Source: Acidobacteriaceae bacterium (GTDB taxonomy: Bacteria; Acidobacteriota; Terriglobia; Bryobacterales; Bryobacteraceae). From it: a stretch of 64,000 nucleotides of DNA. The stretch is taken from assembly GCA_019240405.1 (NCBI GenBank), contig JAFAYL010000038.1, positions 98,686 to 162,685 on the forward strand. The letters run 5' to 3'. The translations under genes and the position numbers were made by a program. Positions 43,465 through 52,273 of the stretch are shown here, one piece after another (the stretch's first letter is position 1; each line of letters opens with the position of its first letter). The notes under the pieces are model-generated. The model did not search any database. It saw only the letters and a list, made by a program, of their open reading frames with translations, and was not told the origin of the DNA.

Positions 43465-44451
43465 TTGCCGCATGACTTGTCCCCAGTCTCCAGGCCTTTG
43501 TTGACGAAATAGGCGCATCGTCGGATACCAAGGCGAATCTTCACGAGCTAACATCCATCGCCAATCGCACCGGAAAGGCAAGAGTGTCCACACAGGGCGT
43601 CCCAACGCGCCCGCCAAATGCGCCATCATTGTATCGACCGTGATGACCAGGTCGAGCTTCAGCAGCGTTTTGGCCATAGTCAGAACACAATCGGAATCAC
43701 TGTACAAATCGACGATTCGGCCCGACCACGGCTCGAGTTCCGAGCGCGCAGGGCCGGCTTGCAAACTGAAAAATGATGTGTTCGGGATCGAAAATAGCCG
43801 AGCCAATTCCTCCAGCCTGATGGAGCGATCTGGATTATAACTGCTTGATCCCCAGACCAGTCCGATCCTGACGGCTCTCATGCGTCCATGATTCCCCGCC
43901 GCTCCTTCGCCGGAAACATGCAGATACGGGACATGGTTCGGAATACTTTGAAGCGTTGTCCTGAGAATTCGCGGAAGCTCGATGATTTCCATCTGCTGAT
44001 CCCAGTGAGGCTCCGGTTCGCCCCAAGTAATTACTTCGTCAGCGATGTGGGCGTGCTGAAGCAAAGACTTCATGGTCGGTTGCGCTTCAATCGTCACGCT
44101 CCGGGCGCGCTCGCGCATCAGAGGCACATACCGAATGAACTGAAGTGTGTCCCCAAGACCATGAAGGCAGCGGATCAACACGCGCCGGCCCGCGAATGGT
44201 TGGCCATCCCAAAAACGATGCGGATCCGGCCCGCCGCGCTGTGAAATCGAATCGCTCTCCCGCCATGCCGATTCGAAATCGCCCAAAAGCATATTACAGT
44301 CCCAGCGTCCAGCAGCACAGGCGTCCGGATCATAATGCGCCTCATCGGCCAGATAAAAAAACTTCAGCGCCTCGCGAAGCTGCATGCATTGCAGTTGCTC
44401 GTGGGCTCGCGCGAAGAAAATCTCGCCTCTCAAATTGGCTGACTCTGTCAC
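43333..44451 (-). CDS. GT9-like (ADP-heptose:LPS heptosyltransferase-type) protein
   Basis: A 372-residue protein. A short helical TPR-like N-terminus (about 10-65) precedes a GT9-like GT-B core: VLIRCLHGLGDTLQFIRYVP (about 90-109), RIGLVWGSSSYNPDRSIRLEELARL, FFSLQAGPARSEL, and DLVITVDTMMAHLAGALGRPVW then WRWMLAREDSPWYPTMRLFRQ. This domain pair is common in bacterial TPR glycosyltransferases. The last 44 residues lie in the overlap with the phosphatase gene and look unlike the family, so they are probably a read-through extension after loss of the ancestral stop. Confidence 0.82.
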   Translation of the reverse strand: MTESANLRGEIFFARAHEQLQCMQLREALKFFYLADEAHYDPDACAAGRWDCNMLLGDFESAWRESDSISQRGGPDPHRFWDGQPFAGRRVLIRCLHGLGDTLQFIRYVPLMRERARSVTIEAQPTMKSLLQHAHIADEVITWGEPEPHWDQQMEIIELPRILRTTLQSIPNHVPYLHVSGEGAAGNHGRMRAVRIGLVWGSSSYNPDRSIRLEELARLFSIPNTSFFSLQAGPARSELEPWSGRIVDLYSDSDCVLTMAKTLLKLDLVITVDTMMAHLAGALGRPVWTLLPFRCDWRWMLAREDSPWYPTMRLFRQQRPGDWGQVMRQLIGALALYAGPDGLIHCANDGLIGTQNNLADGSWGNFQAKNVV

Positions 44452-44481
44452 AATCTATCACTGGTCCTGCAAACTGAAAGC

Positions 44482-44901
44482 ATGACATGGCTCACCTGGT
44501 CCTTGCTCTCCGCTGCCTTTGCTGCTGCCACAGCGATTCTGGCGAAATTGGGAGTACAGGACACGGACGCCAATCTAGCTACCGCTCTGCGAACGACTGT
44601 CGTGGTCGTATTCACGTGGCTGATCACATATGCCGCGCGTCAACCTGGCACGTTTCGGGTTCTATCAACAAAAACATGGCTCTTTCTAATTCTTTCGGGA
44701 ATTGCAACGGGCTTGTCGTGGCTCTGTTACTTTCGCGCGCTACAAGTTGGCCCCGCGTCGCGCGTGGCCCCCATCGATAAACTGAGCGTCGCGTTCGTCA
44801 TTATATTCGCCGCCTTGTTTCTCGGCGAGAAACTTACGTGGGGCAAAGCGATCGGTGGCGCGCTGATGGTTATGGGCGCTATCTCGATCGCGCTGGAATA
44901 A
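44482..44901 (+). CDS. Small EamA-family (DMT superfamily) transporter
   Basis: A 139-residue integral membrane protein of five or so helices, corresponding to one EamA repeat rather than the usual two. Starts WLTWSLLSAAFAAATAILAKLGV and ends in the typical KLSVAFVIIFAALFLGEKLTWGKAIGGALMVMGAI. One-repeat EamA proteins act as homodimers; the substrate is unknown. It is divergent from the GT9-like gene (30-bp gap), and its 3' end overlaps the convergent CocE gene by 23 bp. Confidence 0.88.
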   Translation: MTWLTWSLLSAAFAAATAILAKLGVQDTDANLATALRTTVVVVFTWLITYAARQPGTFRVLSTKTWLFLILSGIATGLSWLCYFRALQVGPASRVAPIDKLSVAFVIIFAALFLGEKLTWGKAIGGALMVMGAISIALE

Positions 44902-46639
44902 TACTGCTGCTCTTTGGTATGACCGGCAGAATGATAGCCGACGGATACCCTTTCTCGTGATACACGGTCTGCTGCGCCACGACAGTCTTCGTCTCAATAG
45001 CATTCGGCCGCGTCGAATTCAGGTTTCGATCGAACCTTGGGAAGTTGCTGCTCGAAATCTCCAGACGGATTCTGTGCCGCGCGGCGAACATATAGCTCGT
45101 CACTCCCGCATCAATGCTGATTTGATAGGGAGTATTTCGTTTAACGAATACAGGTTCAGCCAAGGATAGCCGGTAGCGTAACCTCTGTATACCGTCGGTC
45201 ACAAGCAGCGCATGTCCGCTCGGCTGTACGTCGACAAGCTTCGCGGTGAAATCGGTATCATTTGCCGAAGTTCTTGCATAAAGCACAACGTGGACGGGAC
45301 CCGTGACTTCCAGGTCTTCCATAAGCGGCGCCGACGTATACACAAGAATGTCACGCCGGCCTTCAATTGATGTTTGATCGAGCGGCCCGGGCCGTAAAAT
45401 TGTTGGCTCACAGCAGATTGCACCACCCCTTGTCGGCACCGGATTGTTCGGATCGTAGATGAAATGATCCGCTCGCGCTTTGCGCACGGGCTCCCAACGG
45501 AGTCCTCCATCTCCCGACGCAGTGTTTGCGTCCCCCCGGCTCGTCAAATAAATGGGTGTGAACTGCGTCCGAGCCAGAGGCCATTCGTGCTCTTCGCGCC
45601 ATACGTTCTGTCCCATCACAAAAAGGTGGAGCAGAGGCGGCCCGCTTCCGCCCACTCGCGATCGCGGTCCTGTTTTCACCCAGCGATCGAACCACTCAAG
45701 CTGCTTCGTGCGCAGTCCAATCGCGGCTTCGGGCCCGAAATCGACAGTCGAGAATTTCAGACCTGGGTTATGCGCCCAAGGGCCAATCCAAGTTTCAATC
45801 ACCCGGCCCTGTCTCGCCAGACGCGAGAATGCGTCGAGATCGCTCTCTGCATAGTTATCGAACCAGCCGCCGAACGACAAAACGGGCACGGCCACACGAT
45901 TCATCCGTTCCCGTATGCTCAAACTTTTCCAGTACGGGTCGTAGGAAGGGTGGTCGAGCGCGTTCCTCCAAAGCGGCAGTGAAAAGCCAGTTGCCGCAAC
46001 ATCAGACGTTCGAAGAGGCAGATGACCGATGTAGCTGCTGAAAGAACGCCTGGCTTGAGGTGGTGGAGCAAAATTCTCCGCCATCCACAAGAGCCGATGC
46101 CCCAGTTTAAGCGCGCCGCCGGTCGAATAAAATCGATCCAGATATTCGTCATCGCCAGAGAAAACTGGTGAAATCGCAAACAGGTGTGGATTATCTTGAA
46201 TCGCTGCCCACCATTGCACAATGCCGAGATAAGAACCACCGGCCATCACGACGCGGCGATTGGACCACGCTTGCTGCGCAATCCAGTTGATCGTGTCATT
46301 CCCATCCTGCCCTTGCTGCTGCGTAGATCCAAAAATTCCCGGCGATTCATAGCGCCCCCGGATATCCTGAACGAGCACGGCGTAGCCGCGCTGCGTGAAC
46401 ATTCGGTAGCCCCTAACGCCCGGCGAATGCCGATTGTACGGTGTGCGAAGAAGCAGCGTTGGCCAAGGACCGCTGCCACGGGGAAGGAAGAGATCCGCTG
46501 CAAGCCGGATGCCACCTCGCATCGGAATCAAGACCCCAAGCTGCTGTTGGGTGCCGGACGGCTGCGGAAGTTTCGTCGTAGCCTGCCCTGACAAAGCGGA
46601 TGAGAGCAGAACGGCAAGCGCGAAAATGCGTCTGCTCAT
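44879..46639 (-). CDS. Exported CocE/NonD-family (S15) hydrolase
   Basis: A 586-residue alpha/beta hydrolase. Short signal peptide (RIFALAVLLSSALSGQA). The catalytic serine is S136 in GGSYLG; the oxyanion part is LLRTPYNRHSP with the following YAVLVQDIRGRYESPG; catalytic Asp/His regions are FGGWFDNYAESDLDAF and IGPWAHNPG. A C-terminal X-Pro dipeptidyl-peptidase beta-sandwich (about 380-570) includes ILVYTSAPLMEDLEVTGPV. Family members are cocaine-esterase-like, amidase or acyl-ester hydrolases. Its start is coupled to yggS by a 4-bp overlap. Confidence 0.9.
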   Translation of the reverse strand: MSRRIFALAVLLSSALSGQATTKLPQPSGTQQQLGVLIPMRGGIRLAADLFLPRGSGPWPTLLLRTPYNRHSPGVRGYRMFTQRGYAVLVQDIRGRYESPGIFGSTQQQGQDGNDTINWIAQQAWSNRRVVMAGGSYLGIVQWWAAIQDNPHLFAISPVFSGDDEYLDRFYSTGGALKLGHRLLWMAENFAPPPQARRSFSSYIGHLPLRTSDVAATGFSLPLWRNALDHPSYDPYWKSLSIRERMNRVAVPVLSFGGWFDNYAESDLDAFSRLARQGRVIETWIGPWAHNPGLKFSTVDFGPEAAIGLRTKQLEWFDRWVKTGPRSRVGGSGPPLLHLFVMGQNVWREEHEWPLARTQFTPIYLTSRGDANTASGDGGLRWEPVRKARADHFIYDPNNPVPTRGGAICCEPTILRPGPLDQTSIEGRRDILVYTSAPLMEDLEVTGPVHVVLYARTSANDTDFTAKLVDVQPSGHALLVTDGIQRLRYRLSLAEPVFVKRNTPYQISIDAGVTSYMFAARHRIRLEISSSNFPRFDRNLNSTRPNAIETKTVVAQQTVYHEKGYPSAIILPVIPKSSSIIPARSR

Positions 46640-47352
46640 GAAGCGAGCGGGAGTGGGGGTTTGTGGGGCTTAGGTCGCGGCCCAAATAATGCCGTGCCAA
46701 CACGAATGATGGTGGCGCCTTCTTCAATGGCGACTTCGAAATCTCCAGACATTCCCATCGAGAGTTCGGTCAACCCATTCTGCCGCGCCAGTCGCGCCAA
46801 TTCCTGAAAATAGGATCGTGATTGCTCTGGATCGGTCGACCACGGAGGCATCGTCATCAGACCCGAGACTGAAATCCGTGTACATTCTCGAGCGGCATCG
46901 AGTAACTGTGGCAATTCCTCTGGCAGCGCGCCCGTCTTGTCCTTTTCATCCGAAAGCTTCACTTCAATCAACACACGTGGCGAGGTCTTCAGGTCGGCTG
47001 CCGCAGCATCCAACCGCGCCAGAAGCTTGGCGGAATCCGCTGTTTCGATTACATGGAAAAGCTCGGAAGCAAGTCGCGCCTTATTCGATTGCAAATGCCC
47101 AATCAAATGAAAACGCGCCTCGCTCGTGTCTCTTAATTCAGGCTGCTTTTGTGCAAACTCCTGAACGTAGTTTTCTCCGAAATCCCGCAGTCCAGCTTGA
47201 TATGCGTTACGAATAGCTTCGGCAGAAAATTTCTTGGTAACAGCCACTAAGGTTATGTCCGACCGGGTGCGTCGCGCACGCTCGGCTGCGCTTTGGATGC
47301 GGCGTTCCACGGCCTGCAACCGGCTTTCAAAACTGGATTCTAAAGGTGACAA
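46636..47352 (-). CDS. yggS: YggS-family PLP homeostasis protein
   Basis: About 238 residues, single-domain alanine-racemase-fold protein binding pyridoxal phosphate and helping PLP homeostasis. Motifs: LVAVTKKFSAE (PLP lysine about 40), DFGENYVQEFAQK, FHLIGHLQSNKA, ELSMGMSGDFEVAIEEGATIIRVGTALFG. The frame is open to a TTG at 47418; homology to relatives begins near the TTG at 47352, which I chose. This start overlaps the divergent gene's GTG at 47346, so either start may be slightly different in reality. Coupled to the CocE gene. Confidence 0.9.
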   Translation of the reverse strand: MSPLESSFESRLQAVERRIQSAAERARRTRSDITLVAVTKKFSAEAIRNAYQAGLRDFGENYVQEFAQKQPELRDTSEARFHLIGHLQSNKARLASELFHVIETADSAKLLARLDAAAADLKTSPRVLIEVKLSDEKDKTGALPEELPQLLDAARECTRISVSGLMTMPPWSTDPEQSRSYFQELARLARQNGLTELSMGMSGDFEVAIEEGATIIRVGTALFGPRPKPHKPPLPLAS

Positions 47353-48677
47353 AACTCCATCATAGAAGCACCGCGAAAGCACGCGAGACAATCGAACCCG
47401 AGGCGTTGCACGCCACAATCCAGACCTTTCTCGCCAGTTGCCGTAATCCAGCCGTTGTCGAGTACGGCGAGGAAATGATCCGCCTCTTACCGGAACAATA
47501 CAATCTCGAAATCCGGTCCGGCAGAGTCTCGATCGAGGTCTGGTGCGAAACGCGAAGCATTTCTAGACGGATCCTGGCGATTGAGCGGCATGCCACAGGC
47601 GTGCTCGATTGCACCGTCCATCGTTTTGGAGGCAAACCTGGAAAATTGAGCTTTCTGGATCTCGATCGTCCGCAAACCGCGCACAAGACAACTGCTGGTT
47701 TGCGCCACAATTTCGCCGAGCAGTTTCGCCGCATGCTGTCGCGCCAGTTTCCCGGCTGGGAAATCTGCACTCTATCTTGCGGCATGGATCTGCAACGGTC
47801 GTTTTCGCCTGTCTTCCCACGAGCACTACTGGTTCGAGGAAACCGGCAGATCGCTGCTCTTGCATGTTCGGACCGGCAAGACGAGCCCGCTTTGCTCAGC
47901 TCCGCCCTCATCTGGCACGATTACGTGCACGCTCACCGTCGCTCCGGCGCCCAGACATCGCTCGGCCTGTTTTTGCCGGATACCGCAGGCAACTTGAGCG
48001 CCCATCGCTTAAAGTGGCTTACTGGCAAACCGCTCGAAGCTTACCTGTATCGGTTCAACTCACACGGTTCCGCAGGAGAAGTAGATCCCCAAGATCTGGG
48101 TAATTTGCAAACGCGGCTGAGCACTCAATGCAAACAAGAACGATTCGAATGCAATGCAACCGGCTTGCCTCCTGCTGCACGGCAAAGTCTCATTGAAGCT
48201 CCCGAACGATATCTTGAGCTGTCCGTGCGGTCCAATCTTTCGGCCATCGACGCCCGCTTATTGCCGGATCCGGTCTATTCTCAAGTGCTCACGTTCGCTG
48301 CCGGCGATCGCGATTTAATTGACTTGCTCGCCGTTTCGCTTTCGGGCCGTCTTGCCGTTCTCGAGTTGAAAGCATCAGAAGATATTCATTTGCCGCTACA
48401 GGCGCTAGACTACTGGATGCGCATTCGGTGGCACACTCAACGCGGCGAGCTACAACATTTGTTTCCCGGAATCTCACTCGAGGAGACACTCCCGCAGTTA
48501 CTGCTCGTCGCGCCCGCGATGTGCTTTCACCCTTCGAACGCGATTGTGCTTAGCTATTTCACGCCGGCGATCGATGTCGAACGCGTTGGCGTAAATTCAG
48601 ATTGGCGGCACAATTTTAAAGTTGTGATGCGCCTGAAGGGTGCTGAAACGCCCGTATCGCACAGGAGTTCGCAATGA
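47346..48677 (+). CDS. Unrecognised protein with PD-(D/E)xK nuclease-like C-terminal signature
   Basis: A 443-residue protein I cannot assign to a named family. Near residues 320-355 it has LIDLLAV, then LAVLELKASEDI and LPLQALDYWMRI, which is the strand-D, strand-ExK, helix-Q layout of PD-(D/E)xK nucleases (D326, E340, K342). The first 300 residues include ISRRILAIERHATGVLDCTVHRFGG and a region around HRRSGAQTSLGLFLPD, with no motif I know. GTG 47346 is the longest start; TTG 47406 is possible. Its stop overlaps the start of the next gene by 4 bp, so the two products are coupled. Confidence 0.7.
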   Translation: MTKLHHRSTAKARETIEPEALHATIQTFLASCRNPAVVEYGEEMIRLLPEQYNLEIRSGRVSIEVWCETRSISRRILAIERHATGVLDCTVHRFGGKPGKLSFLDLDRPQTAHKTTAGLRHNFAEQFRRMLSRQFPGWEICTLSCGMDLQRSFSPVFPRALLVRGNRQIAALACSDRQDEPALLSSALIWHDYVHAHRRSGAQTSLGLFLPDTAGNLSAHRLKWLTGKPLEAYLYRFNSHGSAGEVDPQDLGNLQTRLSTQCKQERFECNATGLPPAARQSLIEAPERYLELSVRSNLSAIDARLLPDPVYSQVLTFAAGDRDLIDLLAVSLSGRLAVLELKASEDIHLPLQALDYWMRIRWHTQRGELQHLFPGISLEETLPQLLLVAPAMCFHPSNAIVLSYFTPAIDVERVGVNSDWRHNFKVVMRLKGAETPVSHRSSQ

Positions 48678-49618
48678 GTATTGCCGGTTTAGTCAGTGTT
48701 AGAAAGGCGATTAGCAAGATCAATCCTAAACAGGCGCGCGAGATGAGCGAACGTCCGTTGCAGATTGCGCTTTATTCTTCTCATCCTGACGGCTATCGCG
48801 CAATGGAAGATTTTTTTCTCGGCGAATTGAGTCCCGCACGCCGCCGGGCATCAAACGCTACCTTAGTCCGCAAGCCTGTGGGAACGGAAGCGGGCGGCTA
48901 CGATTTGGTCGTTCATGATGGCACTGTCGCCGCCCCAATGCATGCGGTTCTGTTCGAAGCTTGGCGTCCGGCCCTGTTCATCGAAAGAGCCCTGGATACG
49001 CATCCTGATTTGGGCGTAGCTCTCGCCAAAAACTTTCCTCGCTTCCGCCGTCCTTTTGTGGATCGAGTAATCAAGAGAACGTGCCGTGAAAACACTTTGT
49101 TCTCGCTTGCAACTGCTCTTCCCGATGTGATTCCTAATATCTTTGAGCTGCCGTGGGCGGTCGCAGAATTCGCTTCCGACACTGCTTTCCTGACGATGAA
49201 CCAAATCCGTATGGCATTTCTGATCGCCGCAGCAAGCGACCGCGCGGTTGGTTACACCGAACAGAAATCGGAGATTGCCACAGTCATTGGCAGCGCATTC
49301 GGCTGGCGTGCTCTCGCCCGGCAGCTCGTTGGGAAGGTTCCGTTCGGAGGAGGATTGCTGGGCAAAGCCGCCGTGGCCTATGCCGGGACGAAGGTCCTCG
49401 GCTTGTCACTCGAGCGCTTCTATCGCATCGGTTACAACTACAGCCGTGAAGAGCGTGACCGCCTCTATGCTGATGCCTTCAGACAGGGTAAACAGGTGGC
49501 TTTCAAAATATTGAGCCGCCTGCGGCCCGATGTTGCGGAACGATTTGCCACAGACGCCTCGCGAGCACAAACTGTCGATGTTCCTGCGCAGGGGAATCGC
49601 AGCTATGGCAGTTACTGA
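48674..49618 (+). CDS. DUF697-like membrane-associated protein
   Basis: A 314-residue protein. The first 130 residues include LQIALYSSHPDGYRAMEDFF, and the later part DVIPNIFELPWAVAEFASDTAF then AFLIAAASDRAV and GWRALARQLVGKVPFGGGLLG...AYAGTKVLGLSLERFY, which resembles the hydrophobic DUF697 region found in YcjF and in GTPase-associated proteins. No GTPase motif is present. It is translationally coupled to the nuclease-like gene upstream. Function unknown; the pairing suggests a shared task. Confidence 0.6.
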   Translation: MSIAGLVSVRKAISKINPKQAREMSERPLQIALYSSHPDGYRAMEDFFLGELSPARRRASNATLVRKPVGTEAGGYDLVVHDGTVAAPMHAVLFEAWRPALFIERALDTHPDLGVALAKNFPRFRRPFVDRVIKRTCRENTLFSLATALPDVIPNIFELPWAVAEFASDTAFLTMNQIRMAFLIAAASDRAVGYTEQKSEIATVIGSAFGWRALARQLVGKVPFGGGLLGKAAVAYAGTKVLGLSLERFYRIGYNYSREERDRLYADAFRQGKQVAFKILSRLRPDVAERFATDASRAQTVDVPAQGNRSYGSY

Positions 49619-51417
49619 ACGTCGGTGACCTTCCCGTCCTTGAAGGTAATTTTCATGTCTTTGTAAATGTATATTTTCTTGGCTCCGAGATCGACTATGC
49701 TCTTCGGAGGACCGAGACTCCCCGTTACCTGATCAATGGTTTGACCGGTCGAAATCTCGGTTGGGGGCGATGCTGGTGCCGCAATCTGGGTAGGTGCAGT
49801 GGGCTGCTGAGCTGTTGCACCCGCTCCCACAGCAGTGGTTTGAGCGACCTGAGTCAGCGTTTCTTTCTCAGCCTGATCCGCTGCTTGCGATTCTTGGCTG
49901 ATCTCAGTGGCGGCGTTCGGGTCAGGCGGTGGAGCGGCAGCCACAAAGGACGCCTTCACTGGTGCGGCACTCGCCGATACGGGCGTCGTGGGTAATCCCC
50001 CCTTACCCTGCTTCGTTTGCAACTCGCCCAAACCCTGATCTATGGTCTCGCGCATATGGTTCTGCATCTCCTGCAGGTCTGAAAAGGAGACAGAAACGCT
50101 AGCGCCCCTCGGGCATTCCTGGCCGCCTTTGCTAGTAAGCATCACGAGATCGGCGGCGGTAGCGTTGGCTGCTGGCGGTCCGGAAAGTTGCATTACATCG
50201 CCTTCGCTAATTGCGCATTCCCCGCCTTGGGCGTCCACGATATCAAGGCTGCGGCCTGCAACGAAAACATGCTGAACGCCATCGCTGAGCATTCTTTGGA
50301 CACTGCTCGATGCCGGATCCAGAGTCCCATTTTGCGCCGTTTTGGCCTCGGCGTTTTCGAGCGCGACTTGGCGCTGCACTTCGGCTGCGATTAAATTCTT
50401 CGTTTCTTCCGTGAGGGCTGCAGCATTCGCCGCAGCTTGCGCTTGAACTGCTGCGTTCGCTTCAACCTGTGCTTGATAGGCAGCAGCAAGAGTAGTCGAG
50501 ATTATATAATCCGTCAACCAGAACGAGGCGCTGGCATAAACAGGATAGGGCGTGAAATAGTAGCCGTAGTATCCGTACCACGGATAGCCTCCCCAGCCCC
50601 AAGCGTAGGGAACTGGCGCAATCCAGGGATTGTATACCCAACCATAAAATGCCGGCCCGTAATAGTAACCAGGAGCGTAATAATTGATGTAGACGCCACG
50701 ATAGTAATAAGGCGCATAGTAGCGGTTGTAGACAGCACCGTTATAAACGTAGGTTCGTTCAGCAAACTCTCGTCCCTGATACGTGTAGGGGCGCTGAACA
50801 TATCCAGCTCGGCCGCCGCCTTCGGCCACAATTCTCGTATGATCCGCACGGTCCACTTCCACACGGCGAGTTCCGTTCAGCCCGTGATGAATGTCCATTC
50901 CACGCTTGGCGTCATGCACGTCAGCAACTTTGCCGTTCGGGCGTATCCGCACGTCGCTGCCGTTTGCGGTATGAGTTATTTTGCTTGTGGCCGGGACCGC
51001 GTGACCTCCCATCACTTTACTCGGGGCGGCTCCGTGGCCGGCGTTTCCACCCGTCACCGGGTGACCGCCTGGTGTCGTAGTCGGACCGTGACCTGCGGTC
51101 GTAGTCATCGTGCTATGACCTGGGTTCGCGGTGGTCACGTGTGAGTTCGACGTGGTTGGGTGAGGGTTGGCGGTCGTTGGACCATGTGCACTTGCACTAG
51201 CGCCGCCCGGGGTAGCAGTCGTCGGGCTGTGGCTTGCCGTCGTGGCACCGTGCACAGGAGTGCCAGCGCTACTACCGCCGGTTTTGGGTGCGGCTGGTGC
51301 GCTTTTGGGGGCCGGCGCAGGTGATGTTTTTTTCTTTTCCTGAGCGGCAAGCGGCGAGAGCGCCACGATCAATATTGCCGGTAATGTTACAGAGTATTTG
51401 CCGGAAAAGGTGTTCAT
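49612..51417 (-). CDS. Secreted low-complexity protein with Tyr-rich core and BamE-like C-terminal module
   Basis: A 601-residue exported protein. Signal peptide (VTLPAILIVALSPLAAQ); then a T/H/G/P/A-rich stretch of imperfect repeats (about 25-145) such as HGPTTANPHPTTSN; a small beta region with GKVADVHDAKRGMDIHHGLNG; a strongly aromatic segment (about 220-305, rich in Y/W/P/G); a helical A/Q-rich region; and a C-terminal module of about 40 residues (GQTIDQVTGSLGPPKSIVDL then KIYIYKDMKITFKDGKVTDV). The last module recurs in the next gene. Function unknown; a surface or envelope structural role is inferred. Confidence 0.72.
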   Translation of the reverse strand: MNTFSGKYSVTLPAILIVALSPLAAQEKKKTSPAPAPKSAPAAPKTGGSSAGTPVHGATTASHSPTTATPGGASASAHGPTTANPHPTTSNSHVTTANPGHSTMTTTAGHGPTTTPGGHPVTGGNAGHGAAPSKVMGGHAVPATSKITHTANGSDVRIRPNGKVADVHDAKRGMDIHHGLNGTRRVEVDRADHTRIVAEGGGRAGYVQRPYTYQGREFAERTYVYNGAVYNRYYAPYYYRGVYINYYAPGYYYGPAFYGWVYNPWIAPVPYAWGWGGYPWYGYYGYYFTPYPVYASASFWLTDYIISTTLAAAYQAQVEANAAVQAQAAANAAALTEETKNLIAAEVQRQVALENAEAKTAQNGTLDPASSSVQRMLSDGVQHVFVAGRSLDIVDAQGGECAISEGDVMQLSGPPAANATAADLVMLTSKGGQECPRGASVSVSFSDLQEMQNHMRETIDQGLGELQTKQGKGGLPTTPVSASAAPVKASFVAAAPPPDPNAATEISQESQAADQAEKETLTQVAQTTAVGAGATAQQPTAPTQIAAPASPPTEISTGQTIDQVTGSLGPPKSIVDLGAKKIYIYKDMKITFKDGKVTDVQ

Positions 51418-51460
51418 AAATGCTCCTCACGCTTGTGGTCGCTGAAATAACTCACTGAAA

Positions 51461-52273
51461 TTACTGAACGTCACTGACCTTGCCGTTGACAAAGATCACT
51501 TTCATGTCCTTGTAATAATAAGTCTGCTTAGTCCCGAGTTTGACGATTTTCTCCGGCTGCCCGAGGGCCGCGGTTACCTGATCGGGCGTCTGGCCCAATG
51601 CGATTGTCTTCGGATCGGCTGGAGGAGGAGGTGGAGGTGGAATGGGCGCAGGCACCGCTTCCGTCGGCTGCTGGGATGTCGCGGCCTGCTGTCCTACGCC
51701 AGGCGCCGGCTGCTGAGCGTCCGTTTTCGCCTCCTCCGCTGGTTGAACCTTGAGCACTTCGCCAACAAGCTTCTCGGCCTCATCCGCCGAGAGCACGCGT
51801 CCTTTCGGGAACGGGAATGTAAGCGATGTCTTATAGCGCACGTCGGAATAAGCATCGGTGAACAGATCGAAAACGATTGCGTCTTCTCTCGTATCGATCT
51901 TCGTCACCCACATCTTCTCGCCTGCAACGAAGGTGCGTGTCTGGGGCCCCGTTGGCGAGGATATTCCCGGAACCTGGCTCAGCGTCCCCCAAATGCGTCT
52001 GCCCGTCCCAAGGGGGTTCTTAATCTTTCCGTCCTTATAGGTACTTGGATAGGGGTTAACCGAACTGGAGACAGCGACCATCATCAACGGACCCTTTTGG
52101 AGCACAAGAACCGCGCCAGCCGTAACGATGTCGTCGAATGCGGCCGTCGGTTGCGTCAGAGCATAATCCGATACGAGCTTCTTTTGAATGGTGGCCGCGT
52201 CCTGAGTAAAAGCAGCAAGCGACGTGCCCATCATCAGACAAACAAGAGAACTGAGCACGGTAAGTCTGGACAT
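51461..52273 (-). CDS. Secreted protein sharing the BamE-like C-terminal module
   Basis: About 270 residues. Signal peptide (RLTVLSSLVCLMMGTSLAAFTQ), a folded N-terminal domain (about 25-175) with TAGAVLVLQKGPLMMVAV and TFVAGEKMWVTKIDTREDAIVF, then a Q/P-rich linker with a run of about eight prolines, and a C-terminal 40-residue module (GQTPDQVTAALGQPEKIVKLG then YYYKDMKVIFVNGKVSDV) matching that of its downstream neighbour. ATG 52273 gives the signal peptide its usual length; the codon at 52312 would add 13 residues. Probably co-transcribed with the 601-residue protein (43-bp gap). Confidence 0.75.
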   Translation of the reverse strand: MSRLTVLSSLVCLMMGTSLAAFTQDAATIQKKLVSDYALTQPTAAFDDIVTAGAVLVLQKGPLMMVAVSSSVNPYPSTYKDGKIKNPLGTGRRIWGTLSQVPGISSPTGPQTRTFVAGEKMWVTKIDTREDAIVFDLFTDAYSDVRYKTSLTFPFPKGRVLSADEAEKLVGEVLKVQPAEEAKTDAQQPAPGVGQQAATSQQPTEAVPAPIPPPPPPPADPKTIALGQTPDQVTAALGQPEKIVKLGTKQTYYYKDMKVIFVNGKVSDVQ

